Made by a program: the position numbers and the translations under genes
NCBI GenBank assembly: GCA_035629075.1
Contig: DASPIK010000103.1
Span: forward strand, 1-64,000
Length of the DNA: 64,000 nt
Direction: 5' to 3'
Origin: JAEZPW01 sp035629075
Lineage (GTDB): Bacteria; Acidobacteriota; Terriglobia; Terriglobales; Acidobacteriaceae
Notes under the pieces: model-generated
What the model was told of the DNA's origin: nothing
The model's database searches: none
Seen by the model: only the letters and a program-made list of their open reading frames with translations
Part shown: positions 27,406-37,400 of the stretch, one piece after another
Position numbering within the stretch: the stretch's first letter is position 1
Layout: the number at the start of each line of letters is the position of its first letter

Positions 27406-29328
27406 TTACACCAACATTCGGGCAGGGGTGCTTTCGGGCTGGGCGGTCTTTGTTTCGGAGAAAAAGAGGCGATACCACAAATCAAAATTCAGCAGCGGAA
27501 ATAGCAGTCGCTCGTGATTGATGCGACCGCTTGCATGTTCGTCCAGCAGTCGCTTTACAACCCTGCGGTCGAAGTATCCATGATCTCGCGTTCCTGAATC
27601 GAGGAGAATATCCGCGACCTGTTTGGAAAATGCGCTGGCCATCCACTTGGAGATCGGCGTCGGGAAGCCCGCTTTCTTTCTGTAAATGATCTCCTTAGGT
27701 AGCAGTCTTTCCATGCTCTTTTTGAAAATGTACTTGCCGGTCAGATGCCTCACCTTCATATTCGCGGGTATGTTGAACATCAACTCGGCAAACCGGTGGT
27801 CGAGAAAAGGAACTCGCGCCTCAACTGAAGCGGCCATGCCCATTTTGTCCTTTTTCACGAGGAGGTCATCGGGTAGCCATACTTTCAGATCCAGCCACAT
27901 CAGTTTGTCGAGATTGTCCAGAGATGCCAGGTAAGAACGATATCCGTCGTAAGCGTCCGCATAAGAGTCGGCCGCTGCATAGTAGCGCCTGTCCAGCAAT
28001 TCGGCCTTCATGTCCCGTGAGAAAACGGTGTGCCATGACTGATAGCGGTCCCACCAGTTTCGTTGCGACATCGAGTGGTGCCCTTTCATCAGTCGAGGAA
28101 GCCGGGGCACCAAGCGCAAGAGCTGCTCAGCGACCACGTGGCATATGCCCGGAAGCCGGCCGTAATACTCCGAGACTGACTCGCCCAAATACCTGTTGTA
28201 ACCAGCGAATAATTCATCCGCACCCTCTCCGCTAAGGAGGACTGTTACACCGCACTCCTTTGCCATTCTGCAGGTGTAGTAGAGCGGTATGGCGGCGGGC
28301 TCGCCGATGGGCTCATCCTGATGCCAAATGGCCTTCGGTAAAAAATCCAGGAACATTTCCGAGGTCACCACTATCTCGTGGTAGTCGGCTCTAAAGCGAG
28401 AAGCTGCCAGGCGTGAGTACGTGAATTCTGAGAAGCCGTCGTCTCCGTCTTCGCTGTATCCAACGCTGAAGGCCGGTACGGGCTGACCGGTCAACTCGGT
28501 CATGAGCCCTAGCATTGACGAAGAATCCACTCCGCCACTGAGGAGCGTTCCAACGCGCACATCACTTTGAAGTCGTTGTCGAACAGAGTCCTTCAGTTCG
28601 GAATATACGAAGTCGGCGAGTGCCGCCTCGGACATCTGCACAGGCTCACTCTTCGTCAGTTCCCAGAATTTCTGGATCCTGTACGTTCCACGCTCGGCCA
28701 CAAGCATGTGGCCGGGCATAAGTTTTCGAATATCCGCGAACATCGTGCGTGGTGCCGGCACATAATGTAACGAAAGAAAATTACTCAGCGCCTGATCGTC
28801 AACATTCCGCGGTACGTCGTGATCTTGCAGAATTGACTTGATCTCAGATGCAAAGCTGAGGAACTTTCCTTTCTCGAAGTAATAGAGAGGCTTGATCCCG
28901 AATTGGTCACGCGCCAGCACCAGACGTTGGCGAGGTTCATCCCAAATCGCGAAGGCAAACATTCCAGAGAACTTTCTGACAAAGTCGATGGGGTCTTCTT
29001 CGTATGCGTGGACGATGACCTCGGTATCGGTGTTGGACTTGAAAACGTGACCTTTGCTTTCAAGGTGAGCCCGCAGGGTTTTGTAATTGTAGATCTCTCC
29101 GTTGAAAACGACCCAGATCGTTCCGTCCTCATTACACATTGGCTGGTGACCGGCCGAGGAGAGGTCGAGAATGCTCAACCGACGGAATCCGAGACCGATG
29201 TTCTTACGAATATAGAAGCCGGAGTCGTCCGGACCGCGATAGGAGACGATGTCGGTCATGGCTTCGATCACGGCAGGCGCGACGGCCCCGTCGCGACCGA
29301 AGTAGTACTTACCGGCGATACCGCACAT
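27406..29328 (-). CDS. asnB: Asparagine synthase-like amidotransferase
   Basis: 640 residues. Class II glutaminase domain with the nucleophile Cys2 (MCGIAGKYYFG), RLSILDLSSAGHQPM, FNGEIYNY and FKSNTDTEV. Then a synthetase domain with the pyrophosphate loop LLSGGVDSSSMLGL near 265 and LSGEGADELFAGYNRY. Length and context match the asparagine synthase-like proteins of EPS loci (eps_aminotran_1 type), thought to amidate a uronic acid or other carboxyl on the polymer rather than make asparagine. A TGAGG stop/ribosome-site overlap links it to the GT2 upstream (2-bp gap). Confidence 0.88.
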   Translation of the reverse strand: MCGIAGKYYFGRDGAVAPAVIEAMTDIVSYRGPDDSGFYIRKNIGLGFRRLSILDLSSAGHQPMCNEDGTIWVVFNGEIYNYKTLRAHLESKGHVFKSNTDTEVIVHAYEEDPIDFVRKFSGMFAFAIWDEPRQRLVLARDQFGIKPLYYFEKGKFLSFASEIKSILQDHDVPRNVDDQALSNFLSLHYVPAPRTMFADIRKLMPGHMLVAERGTYRIQKFWELTKSEPVQMSEAALADFVYSELKDSVRQRLQSDVRVGTLLSGGVDSSSMLGLMTELTGQPVPAFSVGYSEDGDDGFSEFTYSRLAASRFRADYHEIVVTSEMFLDFLPKAIWHQDEPIGEPAAIPLYYTCRMAKECGVTVLLSGEGADELFAGYNRYLGESVSEYYGRLPGICHVVAEQLLRLVPRLPRLMKGHHSMSQRNWWDRYQSWHTVFSRDMKAELLDRRYYAAADSYADAYDGYRSYLASLDNLDKLMWLDLKVWLPDDLLVKKDKMGMAASVEARVPFLDHRFAELMFNIPANMKVRHLTGKYIFKKSMERLLPKEIIYRKKAGFPTPISKWMASAFSKQVADILLDSGTRDHGYFDRRVVKRLLDEHASGRINHERLLFPLLNFDLWYRLFFSETKTAQPESTPARMLV

Positions 29329-29330
29329 CT

Positions 29331-30221
29331 CTAGACCTCACTCTTGAGCATTAGTAACTTACGAAGCTGGTGTTTGCGGAGAAAGTTGATGAACGAACTG
29401 TCCGGAATGCGTTCTTCTCGTTTCAACAAAGCGGAGGTGTAACCTGCAAACATCGCTATCCCATCCACAAAATGTCGAGGTCGCAGGATTTGCCGACATA
29501 CGCGCGCCATCAGAAACATGGGGTGGTAGCCCATGAAGTAGGATCCCCGGCCGCGTTCAAGTCCGGAGGCGAAAGTGCCGAGTTGTTTGCCCTCTGGTCG
29601 GTGGTGGAGTACTACGAGTTCTCGAATAGGCCGCGCTTCCCAACCGAGCATTCGGGCCTTAATCTCGTCGATGCCGTCCCAACCCATGCTACGCACCAGC
29701 CCACCAATGTCCTGAAAGCAAGAGTAACGGTAGATCTTGCTGGCACCGAGTGTATGCCCCGGCGCCGCGCCTTCTGCTACAAGTTGCCCGTCTATCATGA
29801 TGTGACTGATCCCGCTGGTTACTCCCAACCGTGGGTTGTCATCGAGATGTTGCAGAGCTACCGCGAAGAAATCGCCAGCGAAAGACAAGTCGCAATCTAA
29901 CTTCACGATGAAATCGAAGTGCTTGGCCTTGATGTGCTCAAAACCTTTGTAAAAGAGATCGACAACGTGTCCGCCTCTGCTCCGTTTGCTCGCGTTGGAG
30001 TGTACTAGACGTATCCAGGGATACTGTCGGGCGTATTGTGAAACGATGTCGGGGGACCGGTCCGTCGAACCATCGTTCACTATGACCCATTCCAGGGGAG
30101 GTGCGGTCTGCCCGACTACCGAATCCAGAGTCTGCGCAACATACCGCTCCTCATTCTTCATGGGCGAGATAATGACGTAAGGTGAGTGCTGCACGTGGTT
30201 GTTTCCTGGACGAGAAATCAC
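29331..30221 (-). CDS. GT2 family glycosyltransferase
   Basis: 296 residues with GT2 motifs: VIISPMKNEERYVAQTLDSV, EWVIVNDGSTDRS, FDFIVKLDCDLSF (DxD) and a GW-D-x-x-D-E-like segment GWDGIDEIKARMLG. This is probably the base region of an inverting transferase. It begins at a GTG that overlaps the stop of the Wzy-like gene (GTGA), indicating tight coupling to the polymerase gene. Sugar unknown; cytoplasmic membrane-associated. Confidence 0.85.
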   Translation of the reverse strand: MISRPGNNHVQHSPYVIISPMKNEERYVAQTLDSVVGQTAPPLEWVIVNDGSTDRSPDIVSQYARQYPWIRLVHSNASKRSRGGHVVDLFYKGFEHIKAKHFDFIVKLDCDLSFAGDFFAVALQHLDDNPRLGVTSGISHIMIDGQLVAEGAAPGHTLGASKIYRYSCFQDIGGLVRSMGWDGIDEIKARMLGWEARPIRELVVLHHRPEGKQLGTFASGLERGRGSYFMGYHPMFLMARVCRQILRPRHFVDGIAMFAGYTSALLKREERIPDSSFINFLRKHQLRKLLMLKSEV

Positions 30222-31561
30222 CGGGTCAGTTCAGCCATCGGGAATTCGGAGGGGAAGCGGGATGGGGAGTGAGTGTGGCGACGTTCCGGCGCCGTATGCG
30301 GTTCAACCCTCAATACGGTGATCCCGGCCAGCAGGAGGTAGTACACGATCACGTTCTGATCAAAGTAACTAACCGAGAAGAAACTGACAGAGTGTGCGAA
30401 CAGAGCCGCACCCATCGCCCATGCAAGCCGTCTGACACCCGGGGTGAAACGCTGTGACAGCACCACTCTTCCAACTTCACGAAAGGAGAACGCTAGGATT
30501 GCGACGAACAGGATCGCAACAACGAGACCACCATCCAGAGCTTCCAAAATGTATTGGTTGGTTACGTCGGCAAGAAAGCCGTGCCACTGAGCGTTGGCAT
30601 TGCTGCCAATCAAAAACCAGTCGGTGAAGTGGCGGACCGTCATATCGATAAGAAATCCGCGATACCATCCGGTTGAGCCGGAGAACACCGTCAACCGTGC
30701 CATGACGAACCATACTGGCTGGCTCATCGCGATCTGCAACGCAACCAGAATGAAAACAACTCCCCAACGAACCATCCTCATGTTTCGGCGAAAGCGCCAA
30801 AATAACAAGCCGAGCACTGCGGCTGCATAAGCAAGGACTGGCCCGCTCGACCCGGAAGTAATAGTGATGACGAGCGTGGCGCTGATTGCGATGGTGAAGA
30901 GGAAAGCCGATCGACGATAGGACCAAGCCCCAACGAACAGCGGCATTGTAGTAGCAGCGAAGGTGCCGGCAAGAATCGAAACACCAAATGGACCTTGGCA
31001 ACGAACAACGCCTTCACGCATTTCAGTGATTGGAGTGGCTCCGAAGATCGCGAATGAGTTACGGCCCGTGAGTTTCTCGGCGATCATAAACGCAGCGAGC
31101 GGAGCAATGAACACGGCCAAGTAGCGAATAGCGCGATATACGTCTTGATGGTTCCGCACCAGAAACCTAAAAAGGAAGTACGAGCCCAGAATGTCGTAAG
31201 CGTAGCCCAGCCTGTTGACGAGGGCAGCGGACGACCCCCACACAAGAACGTAATTCACTGTTCTCAGGCACACCCAGGCGATGATGAGTTTGTCGACGGT
31301 AGTCCATCGGAGGCGGCGATACTCGCCCCTTAAGATCAGGCGCAACCACCCGAATATGAGCAGAACGCGGATCATCGTGAAGTTAAGGCCCGCAATGATC
31401 AAATGCTCACCCATCGTCATAAAACAGACCAACACGATGATCGGCACCAACACATACTTTCGTGGAAGGACAAGTAACAGCAGCACCATTGCCAACGTGA
31501 AGGACAGGCCGGCTGCGTTGACGAACCCGGGACCAGCATGAGCGGCAATGTTCATCTTCAA
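30218..31561 (-). CDS. O-antigen ligase/Wzy-like polymerase
   Basis: About 445 residues with roughly 11-12 hydrophobic helices and a larger periplasmic loop (around 280-345) containing GSTGWYRGFLIDM and WFLIGSNANAQWHGF, the position and composition of the Wzy_C/O-antigen-ligase loop. It most likely polymerises lipid-linked repeat units in the periplasm. The start is either a TTG at 31561 (overlapping the upstream stop) or the ATG at 31555. It is coupled to the GT2 downstream by a 4-base overlap. Confidence 0.8.
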   Translation of the reverse strand: MKMNIAAHAGPGFVNAAGLSFTLAMVLLLLVLPRKYVLVPIIVLVCFMTMGEHLIIAGLNFTMIRVLLIFGWLRLILRGEYRRLRWTTVDKLIIAWVCLRTVNYVLVWGSSAALVNRLGYAYDILGSYFLFRFLVRNHQDVYRAIRYLAVFIAPLAAFMIAEKLTGRNSFAIFGATPITEMREGVVRCQGPFGVSILAGTFAATTMPLFVGAWSYRRSAFLFTIAISATLVITITSGSSGPVLAYAAAVLGLLFWRFRRNMRMVRWGVVFILVALQIAMSQPVWFVMARLTVFSGSTGWYRGFLIDMTVRHFTDWFLIGSNANAQWHGFLADVTNQYILEALDGGLVVAILFVAILAFSFREVGRVVLSQRFTPGVRRLAWAMGAALFAHSVSFFSVSYFDQNVIVYYLLLAGITVLRVEPHTAPERRHTHSPSRFPSEFPMAELTR

Positions 31562-32208
31562 CCGCGTTGCAGTGCTATATACGACTTCGGAAACACAAAG
31601 AGGAATCGCTCCGTGCGAATCTCTGCTTGTGGGAACAGGCTGCGAAGTTCCGATTTGGTCAGCAACCTTATCTCGGATACAACGTCACTAGCTTCGCGTC
31701 TGTTGGGTTTGTTCATCAGTCCCCACATCGTGCAGAATCGGACCACGTAGTAGTTCCTGAGAAGGGCGGGGAACCAATGCAGAAAGACAGTTCCAAGATG
31801 CGGCTCAACAAAGAACCACTTGTTTGGTGTCTGGCAGTATAGGGTCTTTCCGACGCGCTGCATCTCCCTCGCAAATGCTGCCGCATCGGTTTGTCCGCCG
31901 ACGTGCTCAATCACGGAATTTGCAAACGCTAGATCGAAGGACTTGTCGGGAAAACTCAGGTGCCGGCCATCTCCCACGACCGGTATGAATGTACGACGGG
32001 AACTCTGTTCTAGTCTTTGGAAGTTTCCGTCTGTAATGTTCACGAGCGTGATTTCGGCTGGATAGTCGATGAGTTCCCAAATTGCCGGTGTGCCACCTAC
32101 GTCGAGCACTCGCCAATGCTGAGAGGGGGGGAACAGGGCGCGGAAATTTCGCAACCTGCGCCTTCGAAAAAAGCGCGTAAACACTCGAGCTATGTCCCAA
32201 TAGTCCAC
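31558..32208 (-). CDS. Class I SAM-dependent methyltransferase
   Basis: 216 residues of Methyltransf_11 type: WRVLDVGGTPAIWELI (SAM motif I, ~34-48), DGRHLSFPDKSFDLAFANSV (motif II/III), IEHVGG, then a variable C-terminal region with TPNKWFFVEPH. Probably O-methylates a sugar of the repeat unit or a lipid-linked intermediate. It begins with GTG, 12 bp after the upstream GT2, and its stop overlaps the start of the polymerase gene. Confidence 0.85.
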   Translation of the reverse strand: MDYWDIARVFTRFFRRRRLRNFRALFPPSQHWRVLDVGGTPAIWELIDYPAEITLVNITDGNFQRLEQSSRRTFIPVVGDGRHLSFPDKSFDLAFANSVIEHVGGQTDAAAFAREMQRVGKTLYCQTPNKWFFVEPHLGTVFLHWFPALLRNYYVVRFCTMWGLMNKPNRREASDVVSEIRLLTKSELRSLFPQAEIRTERFLFVFPKSYIALQRG

Positions 32209-32220
32209 CTGTGCGAATTC

Positions 32221-33303
32221 TTACTGTGTTCCAGGAGCAGTAAGATCGTGGACAAAGGTCTTCGTGTGTTGTTGCTCGACCCAATTGTGAAGGCCAAGAC
32301 ACCAGCCGAAAACTGTTGTCCACTTTCTCCATCCACGAAGAACGAAGCGCCTGCACGACGGGATAACGGCAGCGGGGACGAATCCAAAGAGGACGACCAT
32401 ACGGCCCACTGCGAATACACCCGTGGCAATCTTGAACATGACTGCAGTTAAGCGTCCCCGGTGCAGTTGCATGAAGCGGTACATTGAGTGGCGTATCATC
32501 ACGTCGGCGTAGTTGTCCTCAGCCCGGGTCACGCTGCTCTGACCGCCGTGGTGGACGACTGCAGCCTCTGGGACGTAATAGACTTTCCAACCCGCTTTTG
32601 TGATCTTCAGGCAGAGATCAAGGTCCTCGCCGTACATGAAGTAATCAGTAGTGAACCCCATCACCTGTTCAAAAGCCTCTCTCCTCGCCAGCATGCATGC
32701 GCCTGAAATAGCATCAACGGTTACCGGTTTGCCTGGATTATCGAAGAGCGCCTTCATTCCCCACAGACGCGAACGCGGCGTTCTCTTCCGCAAGTACTCA
32801 AAACCGAATACCTGGTTGGCAATGGACGGAAACGCTGTGATGCACGTGGTTTGTGTGGAGCCGTCGGAGTTCAGCAGGTGGGCGCCGGCCAGTCCGGCAT
32901 CGACCATCGAATCCATGAAAGCGCACAACGCATCGATGGCCTCGCCCCGAATCTCCGTGTCGGGATTCAAGAAGAGGAGATATTTTCCGCGGGCCATCGT
33001 CGACCCGAGGTTGTTCGCACCAGCAAAGCCCAGGTTACGGTTGCTCTGGACGAAAATGACTTCAGGAAACTCGACAGAGATGAACTCGCCACATCCGTCA
33101 TTTGAGGCGTTATCGACGACGATGACTTCAACTTTCGAGTGTCTCGTGTTCTCGAAAATTGTCCGCAGGCATTCGCGTGTGAACGCCGCAGAGTTGTAAT
33201 TGATGATGATGACGGATACGTCTGTGTTTCCGCGCAAGGATGAACCTCTCAGACCCAGGAATCCGCCCCACGTAGGCGCAAACAGCCGGTCAGTACGCCC
33301 CAT
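32221..33303 (-). CDS. GT2 glycosyltransferase, rhamnosyltransferase-like (WbbL type)
   Basis: About 360 residues. Strong GT2/WbbL-like motifs: VSVIIINYNSAAFTRECL, VIVVDNASNDG, NRNLGFAGANNLG, KYLLFLNPDTEI and DYFMYGEDLDLCLK. This pattern is common in rhamnosyl- or galactofuranosyltransferases, and the locus makes dTDP-rhamnose, so rhamnose transfer is a reasonable inference. A C-terminal hydrophobic segment (~300-325) may tether it to the membrane. The ATG at 33303 overlaps the 3' end of the glycosylphosphotransferase gene; a start six codons upstream is possible. Confidence 0.82.
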   Translation of the reverse strand: MGRTDRLFAPTWGGFLGLRGSSLRGNTDVSVIIINYNSAAFTRECLRTIFENTRHSKVEVIVVDNASNDGCGEFISVEFPEVIFVQSNRNLGFAGANNLGSTMARGKYLLFLNPDTEIRGEAIDALCAFMDSMVDAGLAGAHLLNSDGSTQTTCITAFPSIANQVFGFEYLRKRTPRSRLWGMKALFDNPGKPVTVDAISGACMLARREAFEQVMGFTTDYFMYGEDLDLCLKITKAGWKVYYVPEAAVVHHGGQSSVTRAEDNYADVMIRHSMYRFMQLHRGRLTAVMFKIATGVFAVGRMVVLFGFVPAAVIPSCRRFVLRGWRKWTTVFGWCLGLHNWVEQQHTKTFVHDLTAPGTQ

Positions 33304-34438
33304 CTCCCAACAGAACAGCACGTGGCGTCTGCAGCAGAATTTTTACGTCGAGCCACAGCGACCAACTGCGTGCGTACCGGAGGTCCAGCCGGACCATCTC
33401 ATCGAATGTGACGCGGCTACGTGCCGTTACTTGCCATAGCCCGGTGATTCCCGGCTTTGCCTCCAAAATGCGGCTTCGATGCCAGATTTGGTAGGCGTCC
33501 ACTTCGTATGGGATTGGTGGTCTTGGGCCAACCAGGGACATTTCTCCCTTCAAGACATTGATGAACTGTGGCAGCTCATCCAGGCTTGAACGCCGCAGAA
33601 AACGACCGAATGGCGTAATTCGCGGATCGTCGGTCATCTTGTACACGCCTGTACGCTTTGATGGGCGTTGCTTTTCCTGACCGACGACATAACGCGCAAA
33701 CCACTCCTTGTGAACCGTCGAGTCATTGTCGGCGTGCATCGACCTGAACTTGAGGAAGACGAACGGACGCCCGTACCGTCCGACACGTTCCTGACGGAAG
33801 AACACAGGACCGTTAGAGGTGAACTTTATGGCTACGCTGATGAACAGGAAAAGCGGCGAAAGGAGCATCAGCGCCAGCAAACTTCCGGCAATATCCATTC
33901 CCCTTTTTGCCGCCGCCGAAAGCTTATTTCCTTGCTCCCGCCTCGAGAGGTCGGGATAGAGGGTAGGGTTGCTGGGACGGCGGGATAGTTCGTGATCCCA
34001 TTCATCCGGGAACAGATGACACGATATGTTGATATTGCTGAATTGTTCAGCGCTTAAGTTGTCGCGCAACGTGCTGCTCACTCGTGTCAACATCGTGCTG
34101 ACGATCGACTGCTTGAGTTCTGTCGGAATCTCCGTGAACATCACGCCTATTACGCAATTATCCTTGTACCAGCCCCTAATGTCAGTTTCGCGGGTACCGG
34201 CCGAGAGTACCGTAAGTATCTTTTGAAGCAACTTGCCATTCTTCTGCGTGGAAAGACAATTACCGGTGTCGATCAGAGTCAGCAGAATCGGCCTGCGAGA
34301 CCGCTCTGTTCGCTTTCGTTCGACGGCGATCATACTGTGAAAGGCGTCTTCACCAAGAGCGATGCGGTTATCGACCAACACAGGGGCGGGAGAAGAGGCA
34401 GCAGCGCTGGTACCGTTGCTTGGCTGTGGCGGTTGCAC
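33290..34438 (-). CDS. Polyprenyl glycosylphosphotransferase with degenerate GGDEF-like N-terminus
   Basis: 382 residues. The C-terminal ~200 are a bacterial sugar transferase (PF02397; WbaP/PglC class): KRGMDIAGSLLALMLLSP re-entrant helix (~180-200), FFRQERVGRYGRPF, FLKFRSM, RITPFGRFLRRSSLDELPQ, GEMSLVGPRPP, KPGITGLWQV. It starts repeat-unit synthesis on undecaprenyl phosphate. Instead of the usual polytopic N-terminus it has a soluble ~30-150 region that aligns with a diguanylate-cyclase fold: RRPILLTLIDTGN, then LLQKILTVLSAGTRETDIRGWY, with the GGDEF loop replaced by YKDNC. It may be a regulatory nucleotide-sensing domain. GTG start, AGGAG 8 bases upstream. Confidence 0.85.
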   Translation of the reverse strand: MQPPQPSNGTSAAASSPAPVLVDNRIALGEDAFHSMIAVERKRTERSRRPILLTLIDTGNCLSTQKNGKLLQKILTVLSAGTRETDIRGWYKDNCVIGVMFTEIPTELKQSIVSTMLTRVSSTLRDNLSAEQFSNINISCHLFPDEWDHELSRRPSNPTLYPDLSRREQGNKLSAAAKRGMDIAGSLLALMLLSPLFLFISVAIKFTSNGPVFFRQERVGRYGRPFVFLKFRSMHADNDSTVHKEWFARYVVGQEKQRPSKRTGVYKMTDDPRITPFGRFLRRSSLDELPQFINVLKGEMSLVGPRPPIPYEVDAYQIWHRSRILEAKPGITGLWQVTARSRVTFDEMVRLDLRYARSWSLWLDVKILLQTPRAVLLGDGAY

Positions 34439-34483
34439 GGTTCGTCTCCTAGATGTCGTGAACAGTGTCGTGTCAGTTCGAAG

Positions 34484-37400
34484 TCACTGGACCGTGAGTC
34501 TGACAGAACGGGTAGTGTTGCGGTAAGTGGCCGAGATCCTGGACGAAGTGTTGCGGACTGGGCTGGTCGTGATAGTGAAGGAAACGCTTCTAGTGTTGAA
34601 AGGAATCGTCACGGTCGTTGGGACCTGCGCGACTGCGGTGTTGCTACTAGCGAGCGCGATTACAGCGCCGGATGGCGGCGCAGCCCCGTTAAGGGTGATG
34701 GTGCCGATCGAAGATGATCCGCCCGTCACTGTTGTTGGATTCAGAACCAGGGAAGAACTTGTCAAAGACGCAGGAGTCACGCTGAAACTTGTACTCCTGG
34801 TGGTGGTCAGCACACCCGTGATGGTCACCGAAGTAGAGACCGCTACGCCATTTGTCGAAATGGAAAATGTGGCTGTTGTTGCGCCGGCTGCAACGGACAC
34901 AGCGCCCGGCACCTGTGCGGCGGATGTATTGCCGCTCTGAAGAGTAACCGAGATGCCTCCCGCCGGCGCGGCGCCGTTCAAGGTAACGGTGCCGGTTAAA
35001 CTGTTTCCGCCGACGACGCTGCTGCTGGATCTTGTCACCGAGGACAAAGTCGGTGCCCTTACAGTCAGGTTTGCTGTCCTGGTCGTACCGCTCGCGGCAG
35101 TGATGACCACTGCCACATCCGAGGCCACCGGAGTGGTCGATATCGGGAAAGTCGCAGAGGTGGTGCCTGCGGCTATGATGACGGTGGCAGGGACGGTGGC
35201 AAGCGCAGTATTGCTGCTCGTTAGCACCACAGCTGCACCCCCCGCGGGTGCAGCTGTGGTTAACTGAACGGTCCCGGTGGAGGTATTACCACCAGTAACT
35301 GCGGTGGGGCTTACTGTGAGCGACTGCAAGGGTGCGGTCGGTACGGGATTCACGGTCAGTGCTGCTGTCCTAGATCCGCCGAATGTGGCCGTGATCGTCA
35401 CAGGGGTGGAGCTGGACACGACACTGGTGGTGACGGTGAATGTCGCCGACGTGGCGGCTGCGGGAACCACTACGCTTGCGGGCACCTGCGCCGCAGTGTT
35501 GTTGCTGGACAGCGTCACGGTTATTCCGCCCGTTGGGGCAGGTCCGCTGAGGGTGACGGTGCCAGTCGAACTATTGCCACCCACCACAGTCGTAGGATTC
35601 AGTGTCACAGAGGACAGGGTTAGCGCGGGTGGAGTCACCGTCAAGGTGGCCGACTGCGCCGCCCCGAATGCGGCCGTGATCGTCGCAGGGGTGGAACTGG
35701 ACACAGCACTGGTGGTAACGGTGAATGTCGCCGAAGTGGCAGCAGCGGGAACCACTACACTCGCGGGTACCTGTGCCGCAGTGTTGTTACTGGCCAACGT
35801 CACGGTTGCGCCGCCGGTTGGGGCGGGTCCGCTGAGGGTAACGGTGCCAGTCGAACTGTTGCCCCCCACCACACTAATCGGGTTCACTGTTATAGACGCT
35901 AGGCTCAGGGCTGGTGGAGTTACAGTTAAGGGCGCTGTCCGCGCGGTCCCGTAAGTCGCCGTGATGGTTACAGGAGTGGAACTGGAGACACCGGTTGTCG
36001 TGACTGTGAAGGTCGCAATGGTCGCACCAGCGGGAACAGTTACGGACGCAAGAACCTGCGCGGAACTGTCGCTGCTGGACAAGGCGATTGTCGCGCCGCC
36101 AGACGGGGCTTGTGCAGTGAGGGTGACAGTTCCCGTCGCATTTGTCCCACCTACGACGGTAGTCGGATCGACCTCAACAGACGCCAACGTAACCGCGCCG
36201 GGCAGGTTGAACACAACATCCACCCAGTAGTTGCTCGCCTGGAACGTGGAAGTGGGGAAGCCACTGGTACTGCTGTATAGATAAACACCATTCGCGCCGT
36301 CGCTTCCGTCCTGTATGGCATGGAGCGGTGCGTTGTTGACACTTCTATTCTGGAAAACGTTTGTGGCAAGAGAATAGTGTCCGGACGCACTGTAGTACGA
36401 GGCAACGTATGTCGTATTGGCCGTGATGGCGACAGGCGTGTCGAACTGTGCTTCCTGCCAGCCGGATGCCGACTCGTTTACGAATGTGGCAGTCGCCAGT
36501 AGATTGCCCGTATTGCTCCACAGGTTGGCTATGTGCGGTCCTGTGTTAGCCGCAGACTTGTAGAACTTGATGCCCGTGATTACGCCATCGACATCAGATC
36601 TAAAACGAACACCGTACTCGCCAGCAGTTGCGTCGGCGCTGTCAATGGTTGGGGGTACTGTGGTCGGGCTCCAGATACTGCACGGACAAGCGGCCGCAGT
36701 CGTAAATGACCATGAAACATTCGAAGCTAGCGGGTTACCTGAAACGTCCTTTACTCCGTTCAGTCCCCCGCTGATTGAAGCCCGATAAGTGGTGGAGAAG
36801 TTCAACGCATTCGTAGGTGTCAGTGTGGCGGTCAGGGTGTTGGCGTCATACGTCACTGAGGCGAGCACGGCGGTGTTCGAAGGATTGAACAGGCGGAACG
36901 TACTCGTGGTGACCGTCGTCGGATCGAGGGCCTTGTTGAAGGTAGCGGTGATCTTCGACCCAGTGCTGACACCGGTGGCTGCCGAAGCCGGCGAAGTGAG
37001 CGTCACTACCGGGCCGGAGACAGTCCCCGCGTCGGTCACGAATACGACATCGACCCAGTAATTTCGTGACTTGAACGTCGAAGAGGGGAACGTACTGCTG
37101 CTGCCGTAAGAGAATACCCCGTTGGCACCATCAACACCGTCACCGAGGAAGTGAAGTGGCGGATTGTCCAGGCCACCCGATGCGAAGTAGAAGTCATCAG
37201 CCGAGTAGTGCCCGGTGGGCGTATAGTAGGACGCCACATAGGTGGTGTTGGCACTTATGGCAACGGGAGACGGGAAGGTAACCTGTTGCCAACCCGAGCC
37301 CGATTCACTTGTGAATACCGCGGAAGCCATTAGTGTTCCACTATTCGTCCAGATGTGTCCGACGTGCGTTCCAGTGTTGGCCGGGCTCTTGTAAAAGCGA

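Noticed and set aside
34527..36230. Long plus-strand open frames opposite the giant gene
   Set aside because: They are antisense shadows of a GC-rich repeat-coding sequence; the minus strand has clear domains and the plus-strand translations are low-complexity Val/Thr/Ala.
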